From: a virus
Virus record (IMG/VR): IMGVR_UViG_3300028920_000638
Location: 1-31,601 of that record
Length of the DNA stretch: 31,601 nucleotides
Reading direction: 5' to 3' (one strand)
The notes beneath the pieces were generated by a model that ran no database searches, was not told the origin of the DNA, and worked only from the letters and a program-made list of their open reading frames with translations. The position numbers were made by a program, and so were the translations under genes. Below are positions 14,439 to 23,012 of this stretch, one piece after another. Positions within the stretch are counted from its first letter, which is position 1. Every line of letters begins with the position of its first letter.

Positions 14439-16670
14439 ATGGCGCACGATATCGGACCGTTCCAGACACTCGTATCGTTCGCAAGACGCGGCGGAATCTG
14501 GCGATCAGAAGTGACCCCTGGTGGCTTCAACCAAGACATATCGCGGCTGAATAAAGCGTATCGGGGACCGTACACCGACTTTCAGGTCAACGGGTATTCT
14601 GACCTGTCTTCGTTGCCGTGGACTAGCATCGACTCATATGCCAGGGCCTTCCAGTCATTCGAGAAGGAAAACATCGGCACACCAGAGGACCCAGAATATG
14701 TGTTCCACGAGATCAACAGCGTAACCGTGCGCGGCAGTAATCAGTTCGGCCAGTTCGGCCTGGGGACTGTTGGAGACGTGTCTACCTGGACGGACATCTT
14801 CGGATACCTCGAAACCTTCCCAGGATCCGGTGTGTACGAGGAAGTACCGTTGAACGTAAAGACCTACGCGCTTGGCGTAAGGCACATGATCGTTGTGGAT
14901 ATCAACGGCACGGCATGGGTGGCCGGAGACAACACATACGGCCAGCTTGGTCTGGGGAATACCTTCGCCAGCCTGTACCTTGTGCCGATAGTCGGGAACG
15001 ACTGGGAGAAGGTAGGAGCAGGATGGTACCACACATCTGCGATCAAGGATGATGGAACGATCTACGTGTGGGGCAACGGGGTACTCACACCGCAGCAGCG
15101 AGGTGTCGGAAATGTCTTCGTGGCAGTGTCGGCAGGATACGATCACATCCTCGCGATTGACGGATCCGGGCACCTGTGGCGTATGACTACCAGTGACACC
15201 GACTTCGTGTTGCTGGAAAACACCAGGACTTACATGCAGATCAGTGCGGGGTTCCAGCGTTCGTCCGCAATCACAACCGATGGCGATCTGTGGATCGGAA
15301 ACCAGACGGCGCTGTTCTACAAGGTGGCCGGAAAATGGCAGTACGTTTCGACCAGCATGTACAACAGGGCGGACATCAGGGGCGATCACCTTGCCAATCC
15401 GCGATACACCCGAGCTGCGATATCGATTTACGGCGTGACGTATGGAGTCAGCGACTTCGCGGGGGTCCTGCTCTTCGATTCGGTTGAAAGCGAATACCTG
15501 GACCTCATGGCAGACACTACCTTGTTCGCGAAAAGCGACGGTCGCGTGCTTGGCACAGGGCGCAACGATCACGGCCAGCTGCTGCTTGGTGATATGGTTG
15601 ACAGACCATACCCGGTGGTGACCAACAAGGGTAGGGTGTACGAGGTGCTTGGAACAGAGCCTGATCTGCGGTTCCCGATGTTCGCCTCCGACGGTGACAG
15701 CATGCTGTGGACCGACAACCGCCGCGCCCTGTATGGCATCGGTAAAAACGACTACGGCCAGATGAGCCAAGGGATATCCACCGAGGACGACTACAGCGTG
15801 CCGGTGGTTGCCTATTACTTCGAGGACGTTCACCCGTTAGACACCCTGGCAGGTGTATCCATGGGTCTGGGCTTCGGCGTTGTGTGGACAGAGAACGGGG
15901 CCACGTTTGCCTGGGGGAAGAACGACACGTACCAGTGCGGACGAGGCAATACGGACGACACGTTTTCGATCACCCAGGTGTTGGACAGCTCTGATACTCC
16001 GGTGTCGTTTCAGCAGGTAGCGGCTGGCGGGTCCCATTGTGTCGCGCTGGACTTCTCCGGCAACATCTGGACCTGGGGCGACGGATCCAACGGAGCATGC
16101 GGGAACGGCACGACGAACCCGAACGTCTACCCGGAGCCGATTGTATTTGACCCGCCGAGGACATTCGTGCAGGTTGGTGCTGGGCTGGACTTCTCCGTAG
16201 CCATAGACGATACCGGCCAGGTGTTCACCTGGGGGGCAAACGCGCACGGGCAGCTGGGCAATGGCGGGTACGGGCAGGCCCTGATACCATCGTTCGCCAT
16301 CATCGCCAATGCTCAAACGATAGCAACGCACAGCCGGGCGCAGCATGTAGCCTGTATCACGGTGGATGCTTTCCTCTATACCTGGGGACTCAACACGTCC
16401 GGCCAGCTGGGGACTGGAACGACCATCGACAGCCCGACCCCTGCATACATAACCGGGGCAAAGCGTCCTGGCCAGTGTTTCGTGGGCGCAGCTCACACGG
16501 GCGTGATATCGCCGACAAACGACGGGAAGCGCAAGGGCAAGATCCGATTATGGGGTTCTAATTTCTACGGGCAAACAGGAGTGTTCACGAGTATAATCCC
16601 AGACATAGTGCCGGGATTAGAGTATGATCGCGTGCGCTTTTCGTTCGATGAGGTGTGGGGGGTAGAGTGA
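14439..16670 (+). CDS. RCC1-repeat beta-propeller tail protein
   Basis: A 743-residue protein. After about 95 residues of non-repeat sequence, nine recognisable RCC1 blade motifs of the G-x-N-x-x-G-Q-x-G type occur. They fall at about residues 98, 162, 373, 434, 493, 547, 598, 649 and 706, each followed by A-x-G-x-x-H/F and a W-T-W-G or similar strand. Between 200 and 300 there are degenerate blades (V-W-G-N, L-W-R-M, L-W-I). RCC1 folds are seven-bladed propellers used for protein or polysaccharide contacts; in eukaryotic RCC1 they drive Ran nucleotide exchange, which is not implied here. Its place between tape measure and hub suggests a virion tail-tip component, perhaps receptor-binding. 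The ribosome binding site is weak. Confidence 0.85.
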   Translation: MAHDIGPFQTLVSFARRGGIWRSEVTPGGFNQDISRLNKAYRGPYTDFQVNGYSDLSSLPWTSIDSYARAFQSFEKENIGTPEDPEYVFHEINSVTVRGSNQFGQFGLGTVGDVSTWTDIFGYLETFPGSGVYEEVPLNVKTYALGVRHMIVVDINGTAWVAGDNTYGQLGLGNTFASLYLVPIVGNDWEKVGAGWYHTSAIKDDGTIYVWGNGVLTPQQRGVGNVFVAVSAGYDHILAIDGSGHLWRMTTSDTDFVLLENTRTYMQISAGFQRSSAITTDGDLWIGNQTALFYKVAGKWQYVSTSMYNRADIRGDHLANPRYTRAAISIYGVTYGVSDFAGVLLFDSVESEYLDLMADTTLFAKSDGRVLGTGRNDHGQLLLGDMVDRPYPVVTNKGRVYEVLGTEPDLRFPMFASDGDSMLWTDNRRALYGIGKNDYGQMSQGISTEDDYSVPVVAYYFEDVHPLDTLAGVSMGLGFGVVWTENGATFAWGKNDTYQCGRGNTDDTFSITQVLDSSDTPVSFQQVAAGGSHCVALDFSGNIWTWGDGSNGACGNGTTNPNVYPEPIVFDPPRTFVQVGAGLDFSVAIDDTGQVFTWGANAHGQLGNGGYGQALIPSFAIIANAQTIATHSRAQHVACITVDAFLYTWGLNTSGQLGTGTTIDSPTPAYITGAKRPGQCFVGAAHTGVISPTNDGKRKGKIRLWGSNFYGQTGVFTSIIPDIVPGLEYDRVRFSFDEVWGVE

Positions 16671-18559
16671 TACTTGCCGAGGCAACGCAAGAGGTCTACG
16701 TCGATAGCGTGTACATCTATGTGCAGGGCTGCAGCGTCAAGCGGTCCAGGGATCAGCGCGTAGGTGAAGCTAGCTTCGTGGTCGACAAGGACGTTAACGA
16801 CGCCCAGAACCCTCTTGCCTATGATGCCGTGGTGATGGATGCCGAGGTGGAGATCATCCACACTGCTGATGGTGTCACGCTGACCGATAGGGGCACGATC
16901 TACAGCGTCAAGAAACAATCTGCCAGTGGCGCACACTGGAAGGAAGTAACTGTCCGGTCACAGGAAGAGCGCCTGCAAAGGATCAGGGTGCGAGGCGAGT
17001 GGCAGGACATGGACGCTGCAGACCTGGTTGCCGAGCTGATAACCAACTACGGCGTTGCTGCTGGTGTGTCCCAGGGGACGCTCGATAGTGACGGGCGAAA
17101 GATCGCTGAAGTGGTTGGCAAGTATGATACCTGGTACGATCTCATGGAGCAGATCAGCGAGCAGACCGGGCTGTCATGGGATGTCGATAACCTGCAGGTG
17201 AACCTCTACGTCCCGGAGGAGATTTATGGCCCCACCATCAGCCAGGGCGCGTTCGGCGACGGCACGGCATCAGTGGAGCTTGACCTGGATGGTGTATTCA
17301 ACTACGTGCGGATGCAAGCCTACGAGTACGAGTACATCGAGGTACTCGCAGAGGCGTGCAGCGTATCGGCGCGGTTGCCTATCGCAGGACCAGGCTGGGA
17401 GCTGTCCGGTGATATTGTGTTCCCGCAGTCGTGGACGAAAGAGATGCTTCAGGATCTAAAGTTCGAGCTGGACCTGGAAAACATGTTCGCCCGGTGGGAG
17501 CAGCCGGAATACCCGTTCTTCGCGAAATTCTACGTTCGCAGGCAGGCATGGGTGACTCGCAAAGATGACGCCAGCATAGCACTCTACGGCAGGCGAGAAG
17601 CCGCACCGTTGTCTGCCGATGGCGGAATCAGCGTTGCCAACGCGAACTTGATACTGGCGGCGTACCTTGAGAAGCATGCGTTTCCAATCGCTGCGATCAA
17701 GGGGATACAGCCGACAAACTTCGGGCACAAGCCGGACGCGTTCGCCGTTGCGTCCTTGCCTGACCAGGGGATCGAACAGGACGTGTATATCAGCAGCGTT
17801 GAACGGGCCATGGACCAGGGCGATCTGTTCGTGACTCTCGACATCACCACCCGGGCAGGGGTTGGCAAAAACCATGACGTGGCCGTGGAGATGATGAGGC
17901 GTATCGAGAAGCTGGAGCGGTCAGGACTTAGCCCAGCAGTGTATCAGGGCCAGCCTGTCAGCCACCCGGAGATCAGCCCGCCCGAAGGACAGACCGCGGT
18001 GAAGGATGGGGACGTTATCACCGTGGCCGGAAGTGGATCACCAGAACGCACGCTGTCGGGATCCACGTGCCGCGACCTGAACAACAACGAGGTGCTGGGC
18101 AGCGATACCACGGACGTGGAGTACGATCCTGAAACCGGCCTGTTCGGAGGCACGTTCATCATGGGCACCAACCCGACCGAGTTCGTGCGGCTTGAGGCAA
18201 TCCTGGAGAACACTGCAGGGGCGAGCTTCGCTGACAACAGCAGGTCGAACCCGCTGGATGTAATCAATGAGCCACCGACCGGGGCGAGCATCATAATCAA
18301 CGGCGGCGACCCGACCACTAGCAACCCGGTGCTGAACCTCGCGCTGTCAGCCACGTCCCCATACGACATCGAGATGTACATCGACGGTGACATAGCGGAC
18401 GCCGGTAACGTGAGGACATGGGTACCGTTCCAAGCATCCACCACCGTGACGGTGGCCTCCGGCATAACAGGGACGGTTGAAGTATCAGTGATCTTCCGAG
18501 AGGCTAGAGCACACAACGAGGCATCTCTGGTATCAGACGATATCTATTACGATCCATGA
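16667..18559 (+). CDS. Tail tip / baseplate hub-like protein with C-terminal Ig-like region
   Basis: About 630 residues. GTG 16667 in a GTGA overlap is preferred; an in-frame GTG 16655 would add four residues. The N-terminal about 390 residues resemble the gp27-like hub of phage tails. They have a Y-V-Q-G-C-S-V-K strand, the V-T-V-R-S-Q-E-E-R-L region, a Y-D-T-W-Y-D-L-M-E-Q-I-S-E-Q-T-G domain typical of late control D or hub proteins, and a D-I-T-T-R-A-G end. Residues about 420-630 are beta-rich with repeating Ig-like strand patterns. Such proteins form the trimeric tail tip on which fibres and spikes dock. Assignment is by domain pattern and order. Confidence 0.7.
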   Translation: MILAEATQEVYVDSVYIYVQGCSVKRSRDQRVGEASFVVDKDVNDAQNPLAYDAVVMDAEVEIIHTADGVTLTDRGTIYSVKKQSASGAHWKEVTVRSQEERLQRIRVRGEWQDMDAADLVAELITNYGVAAGVSQGTLDSDGRKIAEVVGKYDTWYDLMEQISEQTGLSWDVDNLQVNLYVPEEIYGPTISQGAFGDGTASVELDLDGVFNYVRMQAYEYEYIEVLAEACSVSARLPIAGPGWELSGDIVFPQSWTKEMLQDLKFELDLENMFARWEQPEYPFFAKFYVRRQAWVTRKDDASIALYGRREAAPLSADGGISVANANLILAAYLEKHAFPIAAIKGIQPTNFGHKPDAFAVASLPDQGIEQDVYISSVERAMDQGDLFVTLDITTRAGVGKNHDVAVEMMRRIEKLERSGLSPAVYQGQPVSHPEISPPEGQTAVKDGDVITVAGSGSPERTLSGSTCRDLNNNEVLGSDTTDVEYDPETGLFGGTFIMGTNPTEFVRLEAILENTAGASFADNSRSNPLDVINEPPTGASIIINGGDPTTSNPVLNLALSATSPYDIEMYIDGDIADAGNVRTWVPFQASTTVTVASGITGTVEVSVIFREARAHNEASLVSDDIYYDP

Positions 18560-18569
18560 TGATCGGGGA

Positions 18570-18598
18570 TTGACATGCGCCACACACGGCGCGAGAAT
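18570..18598 (+). promoter_or_regulatory. Candidate promoter for receptor-binding genes, with palindrome in the spacer
   Basis: TTGACA (18570-18575), a 17-base spacer and GAGAAT (18593-18598, 4 of 6). The spacer is almost filled by the inverted repeat GCGCC (18577-18581), six bases, GGCGC (18588-18592), which could be an operator. Transcription would begin near 18605, just inside the GAGGGG ribosome binding site of the gene at 18615. The very short leader weakens the case a little. Confidence 0.5.
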
Positions 18599-18614
18599 AC
18601 AGGCGAGGGGTGAC

Positions 18615-19154
18615 ATGGCATTCATCATGAGAGTGGGCGCGGCTAACTTGCCGCAGCCAGGAGATGAGGTAGCAGTATATCTAACTGGCACAAGCACGCT
18701 TGTAACAGGGTTGAAAACACCGGATACTGCTGCGCTGCCACTATCCAATCCGTTCACTGTTCCAGCATCTGGTCAGTACGGATTCGAGGTGCCAGACGCA
18801 TCCCGTGTGGATGTGTACTGGTTAGACGAATCACAATACGTTGTTACAGATGTCAACGTGTTCGATGTCACCCCAACGCTGAAGTCAGGAGCAACTTCCG
18901 AAGCGACAAGGCCGGCTGCTGTACTTGTCACGCCAGAGATATTTGCGGCAAAGGGTTTCACGTTCGCAGATGAAGGGCTTCCTAATCCAGCGTCATTGGA
19001 AAAAACCTTGATTAGATATCATGGTGCGCTTCTCCAGATCGGTGTAGACGTAGGGGTAACCGTAGGATCTGGTGCAGTGTTGAACTGGAATATCCTGGGA
19101 CTCGACGGGCAGATAGAAGCTGGCGAGTACCTGGAACTGGTTTACGCCTTCTAG
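18615..19154 (+). CDS. Tail tip or receptor-binding protein with shared C-terminal module
   Basis: A 179-residue protein from ATG 18615, after GAGGGGTGAC. The N-terminal domain is beta-rich (residues 1-85). A Ser/Thr/Ala-rich linker follows. The last about 45 residues (G-V-D-V-G-V-T-V-G-S-G-A, then L-G-L-D-G-Q-I and A-G-E-Y) match the C-terminus of the next gene, a tail fibre. This points to a common trimerisation or receptor-binding tip carried by two proteins. It lies between hub and fibre genes. No enzymatic motif is seen. Extending the frame upstream to TTG 18570 lacks a ribosome binding site and is rejected. Confidence 0.7.
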   Translation: MAFIMRVGAANLPQPGDEVAVYLTGTSTLVTGLKTPDTAALPLSNPFTVPASGQYGFEVPDASRVDVYWLDESQYVVTDVNVFDVTPTLKSGATSEATRPAAVLVTPEIFAAKGFTFADEGLPNPASLEKTLIRYHGALLQIGVDVGVTVGSGAVLNWNILGLDGQIEAGEYLELVYAF

Positions 19155-19175
19155 TAAAGGCAGAGAGGCAGTGCA

Positions 19176-20156
19176 ATGGCTATCGCTAATCCTATTTCAA
19201 AAAAGGTTCTGAACTTCGACGAAAACGATGCCACCAATGGCATTACCGGATCTGACATCAAGGCGGCATCGGGAGAAAGCCAGAGCATTGCTGACGTTCT
19301 CGCCGATACAATCGCCAAGGAGCCTACGTTTACCGACGGGGCAATCGCGACCTGGAACGATGACGGGTTCCTCGATGATTCGGAGACCCTAGTTTCAGAT
19401 CTTGAGGCAGTGGCGAACAAGGGAGCGGCAAGCGGGTACTGCCCCCTTGACGCATCCTCGAAAGTATCCACCACGTACCTGCCTGATGCAGTCATTGGTG
19501 CGCTGAATTACCAGGGTACCTGGGATGCCGACACCAACGACCCGAGCCTGGCCAGTGGCGTTGGCACCAAGGGGTATTATTACGTGGTCAGCGTGGCCGG
19601 TACCACCACTCTCGATGGCATCTCCGACTGGCAGATCGGCGACTGGGTTGTGTTCAACGGCACGGCATGGGAGAAGATCGACAACACCGACAAGGTGTCT
19701 AGCGTCAACAGCCAGACCGGCGTTGTGGTTCTCGACACCGAGGACGTTGCGGCTTCCGGGGACAATCAGTATTACACCCCGTCCGCCAGCTCCGCCAACG
19801 AGAAGACCGCCAACAAGGGTGCAGCCAACGGCTACTGTCCTCTCGGTGCTGACCAGAAGGTGCCGAGTGCAAACCTTCCCGCCTCCGCTGGATCTGCCAC
19901 CGCGTGCTTCCATCACAAGGTGACGGCTGGCGAAATCTCCGCCAAGACCATCGACTTTTCCGAGATCAACAACGGCGACGAGCCTGGAGACGCTACGAAC
20001 TTCAAGGCCGGGTACTACGGTGTTCCCCTCGTGATGGGTGGAGTCGATGCAACTCTCACACCTGGCGCGGGCGCAACCATGACTTGGAACGGCCTCGGCC
20101 TTGACGGTGTGATCGCGGCTGACGAGTACATCAGCTTCACGTTCAAGATCAACTGA
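19176..20156 (+). CDS. Tail fibre protein
   Basis: A 326-residue protein from ATG 19176. It starts M-A-I-A-N-P, similar to the M-T-L-A-N-P start of the spike gene downstream, suggesting a shared docking peptide. Two copies of a fibre repeat (A-N-K-G-A-A-x-G-Y-C-P-L, then K-V-x-x-x-x-L-P) are at residues about 79-105 and 210-236. Between them is a domain common in phage fibres: G-Y-Y-Y-V-V-S-V-A-G-T-T, W-Q-I-G-D-W-V-V-F-N-G-T-A-W, then S-V-N-S-Q-T-G-V-V-V-L. The last about 45 residues carry the tip module shared with the preceding gene. It likely mediates host recognition. Confidence 0.88.
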   Translation: MAIANPISKKVLNFDENDATNGITGSDIKAASGESQSIADVLADTIAKEPTFTDGAIATWNDDGFLDDSETLVSDLEAVANKGAASGYCPLDASSKVSTTYLPDAVIGALNYQGTWDADTNDPSLASGVGTKGYYYVVSVAGTTTLDGISDWQIGDWVVFNGTAWEKIDNTDKVSSVNSQTGVVVLDTEDVAASGDNQYYTPSASSANEKTANKGAANGYCPLGADQKVPSANLPASAGSATACFHHKVTAGEISAKTIDFSEINNGDEPGDATNFKAGYYGVPLVMGGVDATLTPGAGATMTWNGLGLDGVIAADEYISFTFKIN

Positions 20157-20183
20157 TCGACAGGCTGAACAGTAACCATGATC

Positions 20184-20207
20184 GGGCCGGGCTGAATGGT
20201 CCGGCCC
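20184..20207 (+). terminator. Hairpin between tail fibre and tail spike genes
   Basis: GGGCCGG (20184-20190), a ten-base loop and CCGGCCC (20201-20207) form a perfect 7-bp stem, extendable by GAT/ATC with one mismatch. No T run follows. It sits in the 73-base gap between fibre and spike genes and may act as a partial terminator or mRNA stabiliser that sets the ratio of the two receptor-binding proteins. Confidence 0.5.
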
Positions 20208-20229
20208 AATCACACATGCAGGGGGGATA

Positions 20230-21603
20230 ATGACACTTGCGAATCCACTCAAGCGGGGGAAACAGGTTGCCCCTTATGCACAGGTTATCGAAGTTGCTAA
20301 GTCAGGCACGTTCAAGTCTGGCATCAAGGAAGCTCTAGACAGCATCACGGATGCGACCGCAAGCAAGCGGTACTGCGTCCTGATCGCTTCAGGAGACTAC
20401 ACCGAGACAGCCGGCGTCCCAGCCAAGCCGAACGTCGATATCATGGCGCTTGGCCCGGTCAAGATCAGCTCCGGCGTAAGCCCTGCTCTGGATCTCGACT
20501 GGAACCAGCGGGTGATCGGCAACCTCCGGGCACACTATACCGGCAGCGGGGCAGGTACCGACCAGGCAGTCGCCATCCGCATGAAGATCAGCGGATACCA
20601 GGCCACATCTGACATCTTCGAATCACAGGTCATTGATGGACTCACGGGGGTGGTGGAGAGCGCCCAGACGTCTGCGCCGTCTTCCGCTGCGATTCTCGTC
20701 ACGGTTGACGATACCAGCGCATCCTCGGAAGATCCGGTGTTCGGTGAGCAGATAGTGAGAAACTGCTTGGCTATGAACATGGCATCGACATCCGGCGGAT
20801 ACGACATCGGTATCTTCGTTGGACAGGAATCCGGCAACCAGTACGTGGAGGTCCCTGTCACAATCAGGGCCTGCCAGGCGTATGGGCCTGGTGCTGGGAT
20901 GCTCATCCAGTCAGGGATCGACGACATCAACGAGACGTATCGCGACTTCACCATGTTTGACAGCTTTGCCAACGGTTATAACGAGGATGACTCTGGCGCC
21001 GTCGGCATCTTCATGCAGGGGCCAGGCAAGCTGTATCACTGCCGCGCCGTTTCTGATTCCGTAGACGGCTACGGGTACGAATGCTCCTTCGAGTACAGCC
21101 CGAACGGTGGAACGCTTGAGCTGCACGACTGCCAGGGGTTCGCCATCGAGGGCGACCCGGGCGGTGACCCTGGCGAAACAGATGACGGCTTCGGACTACA
21201 GATCGACACTGCAGGGACTCCGGTCATCCACCTGATCGGTGGCAAGTACAGGGGCGGAACAACGAACGGTGCCGATCTTGCGTTCGAGGACGGCGAGACC
21301 CAGGTTGACGAGATATTGCAGGTCAACTCGAACACCGACTACACGAGCATCGGTACCGGCCTCACCCTATCGGATCCGAGGTCCGGGAAGGCAACGATCT
21401 CGAACGGGACCAACACCGTTACAGTGACGAACAGCATCGTAACGACGGCCAGCGTGATAGTTGTAACTCCCACTCAACGAGTCCAGGATGCATCGAACGA
21501 TATGATCTGGTGGGCTACACCTGGGGCAAATCAATTCACGATCAACACGCCTAACAACGTGAACGGGAACACAGTTTTTGCCTGGCGCGTTGCGAAGGCG
21601 TAG
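20230..21603 (+). CDS. Tail spike with parallel beta-helix and C-terminal fibre-tip domain
   Basis: A 457-residue protein from ATG 20230 after AGGGGGGAT. The N-terminal M-T-L-A-N-P-L resembles the preceding fibre. Residues about 30-370 have the repeating V-x-I/L-x-x-C/G and N-G-x-x pattern of right-handed parallel beta-helices (C-V-L-I-A-S-G-D-Y, then I-V-R-N-C-L-A, I-R-A-C-Q-A-Y-G, L-Y-H-C-R-A-V-S, L-H-D-C-Q-G). Such spikes often bind or cleave surface polysaccharide, but I cannot point to a catalytic triad. The last about 75 residues form a beta-strand domain common at phage fibre ends (G-K-A-T-I-S-N-G-T-N-T-V-T-V, T-P-G-A-N-Q-F-T-I), likely a trimerisation or receptor tip. Confidence 0.85.
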   Translation: MTLANPLKRGKQVAPYAQVIEVAKSGTFKSGIKEALDSITDATASKRYCVLIASGDYTETAGVPAKPNVDIMALGPVKISSGVSPALDLDWNQRVIGNLRAHYTGSGAGTDQAVAIRMKISGYQATSDIFESQVIDGLTGVVESAQTSAPSSAAILVTVDDTSASSEDPVFGEQIVRNCLAMNMASTSGGYDIGIFVGQESGNQYVEVPVTIRACQAYGPGAGMLIQSGIDDINETYRDFTMFDSFANGYNEDDSGAVGIFMQGPGKLYHCRAVSDSVDGYGYECSFEYSPNGGTLELHDCQGFAIEGDPGGDPGETDDGFGLQIDTAGTPVIHLIGGKYRGGTTNGADLAFEDGETQVDEILQVNSNTDYTSIGTGLTLSDPRSGKATISNGTNTVTVTNSIVTTASVIVVTPTQRVQDASNDMIWWATPGANQFTINTPNNVNGNTVFAWRVAKA

Positions 21604-21605
21604 TG

Positions 21606-21965
21606 ATGCAAAGCTCACAGATGTGTCCCGACCATTCTCGGCTGGCCGGGGATGTTAATCGGATCGAGTCGAACCAGAACGAGATACGGAGAGAAACCAA
21701 CGAGTTCCGTCGCAAGTTCGAACGGCTGTGCGGAAACTTAGAGCAGACTCTTCCGACCCTTGTCCAGCTTGGCAAGGACGTAAAGCAACTGCATGCACGG
21801 ATGGACAACCTGACGACGTATGCCGAGAAAAGTACGGCAGATCAAGAGCAGTACCAGGATGAACATAAGGCCACCCATAGCACGCTCAAATGGGCCATCG
21901 GATTCCTCGGCACCATGATCCTCGCCGTGATATCTCACCTTCTAGCATCTGGAGGCACTCCATGA
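21606..21965 (+). CDS. XhlA-like membrane protein, accessory to lysis
   Basis: About 119 residues. In-frame GTG 21603 directly before ATG 21606 would add one residue. A long charged coiled-coil region (residues about 12-95) with Glu/Arg heptads is followed by one transmembrane helix at about 96-116 (I-G-F-L-G-T-M-I-L-A-V-I). This topology is that of XhlA-type haemolysin-like proteins often encoded beside holins and amidases. It could also be a spanin-like or tail-associated protein. It overlaps the spike stop and the next gene by ATGA. Confidence 0.65.
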   Translation: MQSSQMCPDHSRLAGDVNRIESNQNEIRRETNEFRRKFERLCGNLEQTLPTLVQLGKDVKQLHARMDNLTTYAEKSTADQEQYQDEHKATHSTLKWAIGFLGTMILAVISHLLASGGTP

Positions 21966-22147
21966 CCATCTTCAACGGATGCACGGACATCCTTGCCATA
22001 GGGTTCGGCTGGGAGCAGCAGGGCACGTACCTGCCTCGCCCGCTCGGGATCACGTGCGTAGAGGTGTCATACAGTGGGCAGTGCGGCGTGTTCGCTTGCA
22101 GTACCTGTACCTGGACATGGGATGGAGCTTTCAGTGAGCACCTGTAG
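21962..22147 (+). CDS. Small cysteine-rich hypothetical protein, 61 residues
   Basis: ATG 21962 overlaps the upstream stop by ATGA, which marks the start. The product has five cysteines, three of them in a cluster near the C-terminus (C-G-V-F-A-C-S-T-C-T-W), and many aromatic residues. It could be a small structural protein stabilised by disulfides or a metal site. No family is recognised. It lies among lysis and tail-tip genes, and the following gene begins within its 3' end. Confidence 0.6.
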   Translation: MTIFNGCTDILAIGFGWEQQGTYLPRPLGITCVEVSYSGQCGVFACSTCTWTWDGAFSEHL

Positions 22148-22505
22148 CCCGAGCACATCTGTGATACTCGTTGAGTTGGAACGCGAGAAAGAGGTCACCA
22201 TCACGCTTGGTGAGAAGACGATATGCGCCGACGACTGCGATACGATCCCGGCGAACAGCATCACCCGGGCTGTGCTGCGGATCGGTGACATCATCCTCGA
22301 TACGGACGTGCCTGGCGACGGCTTGAGCTTCAACAGCAACAAGACCGCTCTGGTGTGCATGCTTGGCCTGGTAGAAGGATTCGACCCGTACACCACATAT
22401 CCTGCACACATCACCGTGTACGATGATCTGGCTTATACTGGTGGGATCCCGTGGACCAGACTCATCATCAAGACGGTGCCGTGGCCTGGGCCGGAGGCAG
22501 AATGA
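22122..22505 (+). CDS. Hypothetical beta-rich protein, probable tail or virion accessory
   Basis: About 127 residues. ATG 22122 is given; in-frame GTG 22134, with GGAG seven bases upstream, is an equally good start that overlaps the previous gene by only 14 bases. The protein alternates beta strands (V-I-L-V-E-L, E-V-T-I-T-L-G, A-V-L-R-I-G) and has a conserved-looking W-T-R-L-I-I-K-T-V-P-W-P-G end. No family is recognised. It is followed by the amidase with ATGA overlap. Confidence 0.6.
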   Translation: MELSVSTCSPSTSVILVELEREKEVTITLGEKTICADDCDTIPANSITRAVLRIGDIILDTDVPGDGLSFNSNKTALVCMLGLVEGFDPYTTYPAHITVYDDLAYTGGIPWTRLIIKTVPWPGPEAE

Positions 22506-22999
22506 TCAAGATCTCTAGGGATGATTGGGGAGCTTCTGAGCCTCGGCATGCCTATAGCAAGCACATCCCGAGGTTCGTCGGGATCCACCACAGCGCCAGC
22601 GACCAGGACGCATACAATGGGGCACCGTCAATCCGCACGTTCCAGCGGTACCACCAGCACCACCGTGGGTGGAATGATATCGGATACCACTACATCATCG
22701 GCCCTGATGGCAAGGTGTACGAGGGGCGACCAGAGGATGCAATGGGAGCGCACGTCAAGGGTAAGAACGATGGCAGCATCGGGATCTGCCTGATCGGCGA
22801 CTACCGGCCGGGCCGTGACCAGCTCACCCGCTTCGGGTGGTCGGCCCTGGTAGGCGTGTGCTGTGAGGTCATGAAGCGGTGGAACATCCCGCCGGATCAA
22901 CTGTACGGGCACCGTGACCTCGGATATACTCAATGCCCTGGGGATCAGCTCTACTACCCCATCGCTGTGATCCGATTCATCTATGGCGTGGAGTTATGA
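22502..22999 (+). CDS. N-acetylmuramoyl-L-alanine amidase endolysin (T7 lysozyme / PGRP fold)
   Basis: A 165-residue single-domain amidase that cuts between muramic acid and L-alanine in peptidoglycan. Zinc ligands are visible as His in the I-H-H-S-A-S motif (residue 29 or 30), His137 in G-H-R-D-L, and Cys145 in T-Q-C-P-G. The family Y-H-Y-I-I-G strand (about 62-68) and G-S-I-G-I-C-L-I-G-D strand (about 91-100) are present. The Lys two residues before the zinc Cys in T7 lysozyme is Thr here, a common variant. ATG 22502 overlaps the previous gene by ATGA. No signal peptide or cell-wall binding domain is seen, so it relies on a holin. Confidence 0.92.
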   Translation: MIKISRDDWGASEPRHAYSKHIPRFVGIHHSASDQDAYNGAPSIRTFQRYHQHHRGWNDIGYHYIIGPDGKVYEGRPEDAMGAHVKGKNDGSIGICLIGDYRPGRDQLTRFGWSALVGVCCEVMKRWNIPPDQLYGHRDLGYTQCPGDQLYYPIAVIRFIYGVEL

Positions 23000-23012
23000 G
23001 AAAGGGACTATC

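Noticed and set aside
18574-18612. 12-codon frame just before the tail-tip gene
   Set aside because: Overlaps the promoter hexamers, and transcription would start after its ATG. It is probably chance.
19407-19884. CRISPR-like or transposon repeats in the tail fibre gene
   Set aside because: The two similar segments are a protein-level fibre repeat in one frame, about 400 bases apart, without regular spacers.
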